A DNA stretch of 64,000 nucleotides, taken from Trachythela sp. YZ-2020 (Eukaryota > Cnidaria > Anthozoa > Malacalcyonacea > Clavulariidae). The position numbers and the translations under genes are program-made. The notes below the pieces were generated by a model. The model saw only the letters and a program-made list of their open reading frames with translations. It had not been told where the DNA came from and made no database searches. Each line of letters begins with the position of its first letter. The first letter of the stretch is position 1. The DNA lies in contig JADLSH010000255.1 of assembly GCA_016169945.1 (NCBI GenBank), positions 1 to 64,000 of the forward strand, in the 5' to 3' direction. Below are positions 1 to 10,617 of this stretch, piece after piece.

Positions 1-186
1 AAGGAAAATTATCATATAGCTACAACACTCAACAGAACGTAAAACGTATTGTATGCTATACCCTTACTTGCGTCCTGATATAGAAAAGGCCATGTTAATA
101 AACGCAGATGCAGTGACGGACACTTTGTGAAATATTAGCGAACTTAAGCAATGCTTAATATAGTATGGGACCGTATCTAGATCTAG

Positions 187-512
187 TATCTAGACGTACC
201 AACATGCATGTATGCAGATTGTACTATTTACGCTCCTTCACTTTAGTGTTGTTGAGCAGTCTGCCAAAGTGAATGGGTGTCGCTTAGCGATAATGCAAAG
301 CTCACTTTCCCTGTGATCGTTCGAGCACTCTGGCCCCATGACACTTTGCGCATGTCTGGATGCGTTGATGTCACCGTGTCGTACCAAGTGTGCTTGGTGA
401 GGGCAAGCTCGCGTGTATAAATACGGTTGTCATCTGGTGGTATCTAGACGTACCACGCTGCACTGACGAGGCGTTGGACGCCGAAACATGCATGTCTGCA
501 GATTGTACTATA
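187..512 (+). ncRNA. Hammerhead ribozyme repeat (retrozyme-like)
   Basis: A complete type I hammerhead fold is visible at 448-510. The core CTGACGA is at 463-469. Stem II pairs 470-474 with 478-482 around a three-base loop, followed by GAAA at 483-486. Stem III is the near-palindrome 486-495. The cleavage base is C496. Stem I pairs CTGCA (458-462) with TGCAG (497-501), and an outer GTAC/GTAC helix (450-453 with 505-508) follows after an internal loop. A second copy at 187-227 has the same flanks (187-200 matches 441-454; 201-226 matches 485-510) but lacks the 30 bases corresponding to 455-484 and carries A at the cleavage position. The distance between the two cleavage points is 284 nt. Tandem hammerhead units of this size are the hallmark of animal retrozymes, which give small circular RNAs. 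The fold is read directly from the sequence; activity is inferred. Confidence 0.8.
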
Positions 513-962
513 ATTTGTTTTCATCTCATCTTCTTCTTTGTTTACAACGGTAGTCCATAGTTTTTGCCATTATAGCGAAACGTGTAATGTTTTAGACTGG
601 TTTTTTTGTCCCATCCCCGTATACTAGATAAGTTTGGGGATCATACGAATTTCGGTTGCCAACATAATGAATATATTCCCATCCATTTGACGATTTGTTA
701 CAAACTTAACTCTTTAGTCCTTAAATCCTTTTTGCTCAAACTTTTTGCTTAAGTACAAGGGTATTGAACTTTTATACTCCTCAGCATGAAGATCTAAAAC
801 ACAGTAGTAGTTGAGTCTTCGCTTGCATAACACCACGTCGAAGGGCCGTCGCTCAAAATTACAAAAAGTTTTTGAAATTTTTCGGAGACTGACGAGTGTC
901 AACACCCAGGGTTTCTTATCTCCACACCGTTGCGCACTTCGAACCCAAAGTTTCAAAGCCAC

Positions 963-1171
963 GTTACACGAGGCAATTTTTGTCGCAAAAATTATATTCG
1001 CAGAGAAATTGTGAGTATAAATCTCGTTTTACTTTGCCGATATTTTCCTTGCTAAACATGCCCAGAAGGCAACACAGGAATGAGTGAGAATGGTAATATC
1101 TGTAAACACGGCCAGTAACATGGTTCTGTGGAGGAATTGAGTTCCAAGTTGGAGCAAAATTGCCCTGTGTA
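963..1171. mobile_element. Short inverted-repeat element, copy 1
   Basis: The left end begins GTTACACGAGGCAA and the right end finishes TTGCCCTGTGTAAC, forming imperfect terminal inverted repeats. The interior (about 994-1075) closely matches 40735-40825, which lies between similar ends, so this is a dispersed family. No open reading frame is meaningful here. Non-autonomous DNA element (MITE) is the likely class; I did not find a convincing target duplication. Confidence 0.55.
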
Positions 1172-2020
1172 ACGCAGTGAGCTCCATATGTATCTGGAGT
1201 AAGAACTTCTGATGTTCGGCCAATAGGAAAAGTTAAGACAAGATGGCGGCAATTGACGTCATAACTCTACGAAGGTCATAAACACTTTTAATACCATTTG
1301 TTCCAGCTAATTCCAGCATTCTCTAACGGAACGTATCGCTAATCATGTTATTAGGTCATAAAATCATAATGCTATTCTTTAAATCGAAGTACAAACACGA
1401 AATTTTGGCACACTCCTTGTCGCCTTGTGCAAACCGCGCAGACAAAAACAATAGAAAGAGACTGTCAATTTCCGCCATCTTTGGCTTCACTTTTTGGACG
1501 CGAGTTCTCACTCCAGATATATATGGAGCTCACTGGTGTAACAAAGCCATTAATTACCGTTCGGTTTGCATCCTTTTTACTTCATCTGAACTTAATTCAA
1601 AAAACTCATGAGGAAGTTCTAACGTTTCATTTGTTGATGATGGTTGAAGTACCTAGAAAGGATAACATACAGTATTATAATATAACATTTATAGTACGCG
1701 CGTGCTGATTGGTCGAGTAGCGTGTTTCTATAACTGTATAGAAACACGGAGATTTTCCCGCCAAAATTTAAAATCATAAAAAAAACAAATTTAATGCGAA
1801 TTATGAAACTTTGAATACTATTTAAAAACAATTTTAATGCTTTTACACATTTTTGACTGTTAATTTTCAAACAGAGTTGTTTTCTTGCAGCGAAATTGAC
1901 GAGCAAAAGTCAGCATGCGTACGTAATGAGAATTTGTAAATTAATCGAGTTTAAAAAATGTCTTTTGAGTTATTTTATAAAAGAAATAGAAAACATTTTT
2001 TCCTGTGTTTTTAAACAGTT

Positions 2021-2137
2021 ATAGAAACACTTGTGGGAGTTTGGGAGAACTCGAAATAACGTGGAAAAACTCGCCCTACGGGCTCGTTTTCCCACTGATT
2101 ATTTCTCGTTCTCCCAAACTCCCACGCGTGTTTCTAT
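2021..2137. repeat. Palindrome with GC-rich centre (P1)
   Basis: The outer arms (atagaaacac ... gtgtttctat) and inner arms (gggagtttgggag ... ctcccaaactccc) pair across a centre reading ctcgccctacgggctcg. It abuts a second palindrome at 2140. The whole 117 bases could fold as one hairpin. Confidence 0.8.
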
Positions 2138-2139
2138 TT

Positions 2140-2246
2140 AACAATTAGATTATGAGCTCAAGATTTCTATGAGGTGATAGTTGATGAGGGCGAAGCCCGA
2201 ATGAACTATCATCTCATAGAAATCGAGAGCGAATAATCTAATTGTT
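2140..2246. repeat. AACAATTA-ended palindrome (P2)
   Basis: Begins AACAATTAGAT and ends ATCTAATTGTT. The inner arms gatttctatgag / ctcatagaaatc pair around a gggcgaagccc centre. It shares its termini with the palindrome at 2565-2669 and nearly with 37813-37960, so it looks like one family of foldback elements. Confidence 0.8.
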
Positions 2247-2564
2247 TTAGTAGAAACCAGCAAGAAAACAGTATTTCAAAACGTTTTTCATAATTTATTG
2301 AAATAAATTCGTTAAAAAGCGCGCCGAGGAGATGGCTGTTTCGCTACTCGCTATCTATCGACAATTAGTATAAACTTAGTAATAGACTATCACTTTTCCT
2401 GCGTTCTGATTGGCTACGCTACTCGTAGACTATTAGTGATAGTCTACTAGTAGCAAAATTCAAAACAATGGCGTGAAAATTCACGTTTAAAATTAATATT
2501 AATACTTTTGTTTACTTTTGTATTGTGTTCCCTAGTTCTCAATAAATGCTATAGTTTATACTAA

Positions 2565-2669
2565 AACAATTAGACAACTCGGCCTCGTTGGCTATGAGCG
2601 AATAGTCAACTCGGCTTCGCCTCGTTGACTATTCGCTCATAGCCAACTCGGCCTCGTTGTCTAATTGTT
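2565..2669. repeat. AACAATTA-ended triple palindrome (P3)
   Basis: Ends AACAATTAGAC / GTCTAATTGTT. Inside, the short palindromic motif AACTCGGCCTCGTT occurs three times, the central one expanded to AACTCGGCTTCGCCTCGTT, separated by an 18-base segment and its exact inverse (2590-2607 against 2628-2645). The layout is X-M-Y-M-Y'-M-X'. Near-perfect pairing over 105 bases. Confidence 0.85.
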
Positions 2670-2997
2670 AATTAGATAGCGAGTAGCGTAGCCAATCAAA
2701 TTACAGCATTTGCAATAGTATACTAGTATGATTCTACTAAAAGTGTATAGAAACACGGAAAATGTTTTCTATTTCCTAAATATATCATTGAAATCTTTCG
2801 CATTTTATATCTAAACTTCTAAAATTCATTAATTATTCATAAGCAAAATACAAAGGAAACTCATGACCCGTAGCGGATCTATATATTTGATATAGACTTG
2901 CTCAAATTTTCTCCTTCAATTTTTACAGCGTAGATAACATCAATCTTCAAAATTCCAACGCCAGTGAGCGTATACAAAACGAATCATTTTAGAAGTC

Positions 2998-3099
2998 ATA
3001 TACAAACCTTGCAGTTCGGCCTTTATCAGATCTAAAACAATCAGCTGCGCCTCGATGTTTTAAATCAGATAAAGACCTCTCGCGCGGTTTGTATATATT
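2998..3099. repeat. Palindrome (P5)
   Basis: Arms tatacaaacc / ggtttgtata and ctttatcagat / atcagataaag surround the centre cagctgcgcctcg. It has the same architecture as the other palindromes in this window but different arm sequence. Confidence 0.65.
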
Positions 3100-3383
3100 A
3101 CTTCAATTTTTTTGCTTTAGCCAAAAAGTGGGTTTGTGCAGAATTGACGCAGCGAGTTAATAAGGAGAGCTAAGGCGCTTTTTTGGAGAAATGGGTGAGT
3201 ATTTTTCTATTTTTTATAAAGTGTATAGCGATTTTTCTATGCTTTTAATGTCTTTATTCAGTACTTCATTTTGCAAGGATATTGATGGACCATATTTGCC
3301 AAAATATTACGCGCGCGCTGACCAGAAACAGAATATTTTTTTTGGCCTTATTGGTGTTTTTCACCGAACGTATATTTACTAAC

Positions 3384-6300
3384 CTTCAAAGATCTATCTA
3401 ACTTGGGTTTACAAGATTCTGTTCCTACGAGAACTTCCTTCATAACAGTTAATTTTTCTACAGCATCGCTCGATTCTTCTTCAATAATGAAACACATCTC
3501 ATCTGGATTATCTACAGAGCAACACAAATTAACCAGTTATTTGCAAACAAAACTTTGTACTTAAAACATACTTCTACATAAAACTTAACTAAACGAAATT
3601 ATACAGCATTGGATAGCTCTTCCAGATCTAAATTGTTCTATCTAGAGGTCCATTAGAAGCCATCCCATAGATTGGTCCAGTGATACTACAGAATTAGGAA
3701 ACCTAAACAAACCATATTTTATACTAGATAGCTCTGTCAGTTCTAAACTGTTCTCCCAAGGCCAAGAGGCCAAGTAAGGTCCATCCCTTTCGTATGTAAT
3801 CTCTATGTTACCAAGACTTGCTCCAAGTCCCTCTTTCAATTGATTGTCTTTCTGTATCGATCCAGGAAAATCTCAGTTCAAAACTGAACCGAAGCGGCTA
3901 GACTTGGTGTATCGATCTACTACGGTGTTACTCATGTTTTTAGTGGTGCACCGGAACCAATATTTTAAGATCCGGCCGGAACCGGATTTAACCGGAACTG
4001 GCAAAGAAATTTGGCGGAACCGGAACTTAGTTTGTTAGCCATATATGGTCATAGGTATATATAGTTTTATATGTTTGCATATAAAGTGTGTATAAATGTA
4101 TACGTAAAAACACACGTTAATTTCGCTTTTCACGGCTTCGTGATAATTGGTCTGTTTGATAAATTGGTATGTTAATTGTTAATTATACTTCACATGCAGT
4201 TGTTGAAATTAGACTTTTCAGTCTGTTTGATCAATTTTATTTAATAAATAAATTCGATATTCCAACTCTCTGAAAATAACAGAGTTCCGGTTCCGGCCAT
4301 GCTTTTTCAATCAGTAGTTCCGGCCAGAACCGAGTTCCGGTGCACCCCTAATGTTTTTTTACATCATAGTGGGGCAATACAGAAAGACAATGAAAGAGCA
4401 ACGTGAAGAAAGTCTATATAACTATATATATGTTACCTGGCAAAGGTTTTTCAGAAAAACCACAAGCCAACAAAAATTCAACACTTCCTTTTACAGGTTT
4501 CACTCGTTCCTATCAAATAGAATAATATTTATTTAACACTCTTTGTAAACCTTTTTCAATTCGTTTGCTTGTATTATTACAGTATATTTACTGTATATTA
4601 TTTAATTATATCTATATTTATATTAATTCTTCTATTGAAGATTATATAGGGACTGAAAGAGACCCATCGCAGTTAACCGTAAGATGGGGGGGGGACCTAG
4701 CGGGTCTGGAGGCATGCCACCCCAGGAAAATGTTGCATTTTCGAAGTCTCAGAAGTGCATCTCCCGTGTTTCCTGAGAGGAATTTTTTATCACTTTTTAA
4801 CTTTTTACAACTCATCCCGAAGTTTTGAAATAACATTCTCTCCATGTACAATTACAAGCATCAATGAATTGGTTTTGTTCCTAATGATATATACACAATG
4901 TCAAAGTAACGACAAACTATATATATTACAGATAAGTTGATTGTAGTTGGCTCTGCAAGAAAATATATATAAGTATAATCCTGGAAGTAAAATGAGGAAG
5001 TTATTGCCCCCCCCCCAGCCCCACTTTCAACTGCCTTCAATGAGCTCATGCATGACATCTGGAGGACCACCTGAAACTAATCCCATATCAGTAGAAGAAA
5101 TAATAAACTCCAGTTTCTTTCGTTATATAAGCAAATTTACCTACCTGAAAGACTCTATTTCCTTGCTTTATTCTACGGTATTTTTCTTCATCTGGATTTT
5201 TTAATACATTGTCCAAATATCTAGGTAAAACGAAATGGAAAATTTTAGAGAATAGTGAGAATTATTCATACAAGGGTTAGTTAACGCAAAATTCTTAATC
5301 TCTGCCTATAGAGAGCCAGAGGCCGCTTGTACTTGACGCAAATGGATTAACCACGAAAAGAACAAAATGTGCCACGAGGGTTTCCATGTGGTTTTTGATA
5401 TACTGTATAGACAGGGGCGGCGTGGCCCACCGAGACACCGGGAGATTTCGTGGTGGGCCCCCAGAAATCTGGCAATTGTGGCCCCCAAGCATGCAAAGGT
5501 CCACAATGTTTATAAAGTTTTGGGCCCTTCATTAAATATTTGGGATAAATCACTGATATTTAATGAACAAAAATTTAATTTTGTATTTAATCCTATTTTT
5601 CTTCTCAGCAAATGACACCCCCCCCCAACTCTCCCAACGTGAGCAGTGGGCCCCTAGCGAAAGGTTTCCCAGGCCCTATTTTTAAGCCACGCCACCCCTG
5701 TGTATAGAGATGATTTATGGCCGCAGAGGAAAGAAATGTCCAGTTTCAATTTACCTGCATAGAACATCAACACAGCTCTCCACTTGACTTTGATCTCTAT
5801 TTAAGGACTTGATCATATTAACTGGAGTTAAAGTCTGATCACTTTCATAACTCTAAAGTAAAATACCAAGAAATGACAATGAGTTATTTAATACGAGTAC
5901 ACCGGGTGTCATGGTTGGTCGTAATTAGGTCGTTGTGAAAACCGGAATCACAGAATATGTGGGCAAATACAGAATCTCGCTGAATTTCTTGGAAAATACA
6001 GACATGGCTGTCTTTGACAATGTACTCTGACGACATGGCGTAATATTCTTGCACTATATTTGTGAAACCGATGGGTATATTTCCCCAGCACCACAAGCAC
6101 TCTTTCCAGTAAAAGTGGCTAGATCATTGCGGCTTGCCATTTGCCCTTGGTGCAGTTTCCCTTGGTGTGGTCTGCCCTGGATGCGGTTTGCCTTTGGTGT
6201 GGTGTGCCCTGGATGTGGTGTGCCCTGGATGTGGTGTGCCCTGGATGTGGTGTGCCCTGGATGTGGTGTGCCCTGGATGTGGTGTGCCGTGGATGCAGTT

Positions 6301-9300
6301 TGCCCTAATGGTGTGGTTTGTCCTTGGTGTGGTAATTGCCCTTGGTGCAGTGTTTGCCATGGATGCAGTTTGCCATGGATGCAGTTTGCCATGGATGCAG
6401 TTTGCCATGGATGCAGTTTGCCATGGATGCAGTTTGCCATGGATGCAGTTTGCCATGGATGCAGTTTGCCATGGATGCAGTTTGCCATGGATGCCTATGA
6501 GGTTGCCTATGCGGTTTGCCTATGAGGTTGCCTGAGTGTGTGGTTTGCCCTTCCCTATGTGGTTTAATTGCTCTTCCTCTATGCGGTTTGCTTCTGCTTT
6601 TTGCCTATGCGGTTTCCTTATGCAGTTTGCCTAGTAGATGCAGTTTCATGTGCAGTTTGCCTCTGCGGTTTCCTTATGCAGATTGCCTAGATGCGGTTTC
6701 ATGTGCGTTTGCCTCTGCGGTTTCCTTATGCAGTTTGCCTCTGCGGTTTCCTTATGCAGATTGCCTAGTAGATGCAGTTTCATGTGCAGTTTGCCTCTGC
6801 GGTTTCCTTATGCAGATTGCCTAGATGCGGTTTCATGACATTGTGCAGTTTGCCTCTGCGGTTTCCTTATGCAGATTGCCTCTGCGGTTTCCTTATGCAG
6901 ATTGCCTCTGCGGTTTCCTTATGCAGATTGCCTCTGCGGTTTCCTTATGCAGATTGCCTAGATGCGGTTTCATGTGCGTTTGCCTCTGCGGTTTCCTTAT
7001 GCAGATTGCCTAGATGCGGTTTCATGTGCAGTTTGCCTCTGCGGTTTCCTTATGCAGTTTGCCTAGATGCGGTTTCATGACATTGTGCAGTTTGCCTCTG
7101 CAGTTTCCCTCTGCAGTTTGCCTCTGCAGTTTCCTTATGCAGATTGCCTAGATGCGGTTTCATGTGCGTTTGCCTCTGCGGTTTGCCCAATGTGGTTTGC
7201 CTATGAGGTTTGATGCATCTTGAACGACCTGTTTCTACTACTACATGAATCAGGCCAATGTTACAAATGTGTATATTAGACATTATATATACCAAACCTT
7301 TCTGAGGCATTCTTCCATGTGATCTCGGACATCCCGTCTTCCATAACTATTGGAACAAAATGGACATATGAAGAAAACACCACTGACTGCAAGAACTGGA
7401 GCAGCATCTTGCTTTATAACCTGAAGAAAACAGTATATATATTGGTGGGTTTCAGTACCTTAATTGGTTTAAAATAGCATGAAAACCCTTTATATTCAAT
7501 GAGATATAATTCTAACCTCCTTTTCTATGTTTCTTGGTTTATCTGACCCACAGGATGCTGACTCTCTTTTGATTTCTGTTTTTACTAAATTGAACAGAAA
7601 AATGTCAATGCTCTATAATTAATTCAATATATATATATATATCAGAGGCCGGTTGTACGAAGGCTGTTTAGCTTAAACGGTGGATAAGCCAAAACTAAAT
7701 AACACTTTTACACATTTTGTGAATGACTGAACTTAAATCTTATGCACTTAATATGTAGTTGCAATCATCATTGTTCTATTCAAGTTGAAAATTTTTAGCT
7801 TGGTTGTTTGATGAATGTAAAGACTTGATCGATATTTTTCGATTTATCCACCGGATTGGCTAAACAGGCTTCGTACAACCGGCCCCAGAATGGTACAAAA
7901 TAACAGTGAGAATGGTGACTAGCTGCAACCATAGGCGGATTTTCTGGGGGGGTGCGCACCCTCCCAAAAATATTTTGCACCCTCCCAAAAAGTTTTCCCA
8001 CCCCACCTAGAGAAATTTGCAGCCCCCCAAAAAAATGCAAATGCTCATTGGGATAAATGACAGTAGTGTGATTGAAATAAAGATTTTGAACTAAGTAAGA
8101 CTAAAAACAAGGATTTTGAACTAAATAAGACCAAAAATCTCAAAATTTTCTGGGGGCTTTGCCCCCTTACCCCCATTGGCAACTGTGCCCCCAGACCCGG
8201 CCCTGCTGCAGCTTACTCGGCGGCGCTATGCACCCTGTCGCTCACCCCCCCCTAAATTTTTGGCACCCCCCCTAAATTTTCGGCACCCCCCCAGAGCAAA
8301 ATCTGAAAATCCGCCTATGGCTGCAACACCTTGTGGATAATAAGCTTAGCAGTACATTTGTGTTGTATTTGTGAGATCACTTACACTACATATTATACTA
8401 TGATAATGATTACTGTAAATATCATGGTCTGAAATTTGCAGTATCCCGATATCCACAGGATACTAAAATTAGATTTTGGATACCAAACTGTGAATGACTT
8501 GTATCCTGACTTGGATAATTTTATTAAAAAAATTCAAACATGTTAACAGCCCAGGAGTTTCAAGGGCTAATTGTTAATGTTAAATGTCTCCATCTCCTAA
8601 TAGCTTTTGAATATACAAGTCTACCACTCTGAAAATATCAATTAGCCTTTCCACATTCAAGACTTGATGGTTCAGGAATAACAAAACTTATGGTAACCAT
8701 AATATCATCCAGAGGTGGGATACTGGATTCTCAGGAGGATACTAAAACTTAGAATGCTCAGGTATCCCAGTTGGATACTGAAAAAAAATTTTAAATTTCA
8801 GACCCTGCAATACAGCACCTCTTAAATATATATGACTACAGTACCACACTGCATAGTCTTGGCCAGTGGTTTAAGTCATGATCACGATTGTAAGACATAC
8901 CTTCATTTCTAATCGTAGAAACGTTCACTCCTGTGTCTGGGTTGGATTTGGCTGCAGGTTCATTTGAATGTGATTTCCATGTTGCTGTAGCAGACTTTGG
9001 ACGTCTGGTTTGTTTTTCTTGCTGTTGAAATCTGGAAAGGGCTGCCTGTAAATTTTGACATAAGAATTTATTGTAATTAAACCTGCTTAGTAAGAAATTA
9101 TATACTATATTATTACGTTTACTTAGTGTATACTAGTCAGAAATTGTGCTTGACAGGATTGTTATCCATAGGATGGCTGGACATGGCCGTCTGGTCAAAT
9201 GCCTGCCACTGTCAACCAACATAACATGAAAATTATTCTGAGCATTGATTCATTGAACATACCTGTCCAGCTCGCTGGGCATCAGAAGTTGGTGCTTTTC

Positions 9301-9424
9301 GTGGTTCTTGTGGAACTCTGGATTGATTTGTGGTGTTCGAAGTTGAACTTTCACTGAGAGCGTGACCTTCGCCTGCCTTGCGGAATTTCACAGCTAACTT
9401 GGCTTTCTGAAATAATTTACTCAT
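3384..9424 (-). CDS. UBXN6: UBX domain-containing protein 6 (p97 adaptor), N-terminal half
   Basis: Seven exons are readable on the minus strand: 9424-9263, 9045-8901, 7407-7298, 5852-5755, 5220-5145, 4509-4437 and 3511-3384. They total 792 bases, 264 codons in frame. The protein starts MSKLFQKAKLAVKF, as in the UBXN6 family, and contains the conserved TIRN segment, a CPFC-containing stretch, and the PUB domain (from YESDQ through YLDN, KYRRIKQ, NRVFQ and FLLACGF), which in this family binds the C-terminal tail of p97/VCP. The later helical region and the C-terminal UBX domain are missing because the gene continues past the left edge; I found no exon in 1-3383. The exon-3 acceptor is uncertain: phase requires the second AG (before 7407), although the stronger tract precedes 7420. 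Introns carry several MITEs. UBXN6 acts in endolysosomal and ER-linked p97 pathways (family knowledge). Confidence 0.9.
3942..4350. mobile_element. hAT-like MITE with ATGTTTTT duplication
   Basis: Terminal inverted repeats AGTGGTGCACCGGAAC / GTTCCGGTGCACCCCTA, with GCC/CCGG-rich subterminal repeats. ATGTTTTT is present on both sides (3934-3941 and 4351-4358), an 8-bp target duplication. It sits in UBXN6 intron 6. No coding capacity. Confidence 0.8.
5412..5700. mobile_element. hAT-like MITE with TGTATAGA duplication
   Basis: Ends CAGGGGCGGCGTGGC / GCCACGCCACCCCTG. The exact 8-bp repeat TGTATAGA flanks it (5404-5411, 5701-5708). It lies in UBXN6 intron 4 and its short open frames are incidental. 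Confidence 0.9.
6120..7215. repeat. Complex minisatellite (16-bp and 26-bp units)
   Basis: From about 6180 to 6495 the unit is 16 bases: first tgccctggatgtggtg-type repeats, then about nine copies of tttgccatggatgcag. From about 6580 to 7190 the array changes to higher-order units built on tgcggtttccttatgcag with 26-base spacing and interspersed longer variants. The array lies in UBXN6 intron 3, just downstream of exon 3. It leaves long frames open on both strands (up to 158 codons), which I regard as a by-product of the stop-free unit. Confidence 0.9.
7646..7885. mobile_element. MITE with GGCCGGTTGTACGAAG termini
   Basis: The left end GGCCGGTTGTACGAAGGCTG and its continuation through about 7688 pair with the right end (7843-7884), giving termini of roughly 40 bases. 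It lies in UBXN6 intron 2. No clear target duplication beyond CAGA-like flanks. Confidence 0.7.
7930..8319. mobile_element. hAT-like MITE, CATAGGCGG family, copy 1
   Basis: Ends CATAGGCGGATTTTC / GAAAATCCGCCTATG and an exact 8-bp duplication GCTGCAAC (7922-7929 and 8320-8327). The interior is C-rich near both ends. A second copy with shared interior lies at 54313-54654. Confidence 0.9.
8424..8809. mobile_element. Possible MITE with GGTCTGAAATTT termini
   Basis: Left end catggtctgaaatttg and right end aaatttcagaccctg are inverted. Short internal repeats of ggatactaaaa/ttggatac occur near both ends. No target duplication is visible, so this is a weaker call. It lies in UBXN6 intron 2. Confidence 0.5.
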
Positions 9425-9594
9425 TGCTCACGCTACATATAATCTGTACCTATCAAATGAAGATAATAAGCATGTGCATATTAAACCCATGGCTTAAACC
9501 CTAACATGTTCTATAGTTTGTTGGGGTTCGCGCCTGATCCTAGCATTATTTTTCTGTGTGGGCATGCGAACAGTGTCCAACCGCGCATTACCAA

Positions 9595-9896
9595 CAGGCT
9601 GTCCAAAATTTCTTGTGGCGGAAACCAAATTTGGTTACCACCAAATTATGTTCACAGTAACTTGGGTTTTCCAAGACAAACACTTGTCAGAATTTATGGA
9701 AAGCGAGCCTTACATAAAAGCCGCAATTATGCAACCACAGACGAAAAGCACATTTTGCAATGTATATAAGAAAGCGTTGTAAAGCAAACATATTAACTGT
9801 TAACACATTTACTGATTCTAGCTAGGTACCGCAAAACAAAGTTTGCTGTAACACGGCGGTAACCCAGGTTTGGTTACCACAATTTTGGACAGCCTG
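9595..9896. mobile_element. MITE in the UBXN6-PIH1D2 intergenic region
   Basis: Inverted ends CAGGCTGTCCAAAATT / AATTTTGGACAGCCTG, with a second inverted block containing ggtttggttaccac near the right end. It occupies part of the 1.2-kb stretch between the divergent starts of UBXN6 (9424) and PIH1D2 (10618). I saw nothing else definite there. Confidence 0.7.
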
Positions 9897-10617
9897 AACA
9901 ATAATTTAATTTGTCTTCCCAGTGCAATTAGCAAACTCTGCAATCTGGGGACTCTTGCCAAAAAGTATTGCTATATTTATATGGATAAAACTCATCTTGG
10001 CAAAGCAAGCTTGCTTGGGTAACAGGCTGGCTTGCCCATTCGTACCTGTATATATACTCCAATACAATTACAGATGTCACCTTCAAATTATAGTCAACAG
10101 TCTTTGAGGCTTATATTTTGCAATTATATAGCCACAGTTTATAGTATTGGATAGAATTTTAGTTGTAAATATTTGTAAGTATTAAGTAAGGTTAAGTGGA
10201 AGAACCCAGTTATATATATATTTAGAAGATCAACAAAACATGGACCGTATTAATTTCCTGAGATGGAAAATATGAAGTTTATTATCAACATATTTATACT
10301 GAATAGTGTTTCTGTGTTTGTTAGTGTCGATTCATTGCAGTATTAAGAACTATTATATAAATTGGGCAAAACATAAATTAACAAACTTACTTGTAGCACT
10401 TGGTTCTAGTCGTATAATACAGAATTATTCCTTTCTAAAGCACTTTCGATCTAAACCGAAACACCTTTCTAATAATTATGTAAAATTCTGACATCTTTTC
10501 TTGTTGTGAATTTTTAAACAGAACGTGAGCCTACGAGTACAACAAAAAATGGTCAACGGTAGGTGGCTTCTTCCCAACGATTACTTCATATAACATGCAT
10601 ATACAAACGATTACAAA

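Noticed and set aside
884..905. Second hammerhead core (ctgacgagtgtc)
   Set aside because: No GAAA or stem II partner follows at the required spacing.
714..962. Minus-strand frame as the missing UBXN6 C-terminus
   Set aside because: The peptide shows no UBX-domain motif and part of it overlaps a copy of the hammerhead-like repeat motif.
4642..4851. Minus-strand frame near UBXN6 exon 6 as an exon
   Set aside because: The correct exon 6 is at 4437-4509 by phase and family similarity; this frame has no supporting homology.
6049..6535. Cys/Trp-rich long open frames (158 and 133 codons)
   Set aside because: They are translations of a 16-bp minisatellite; the opposite strand is equally open and there is no splice or start context.
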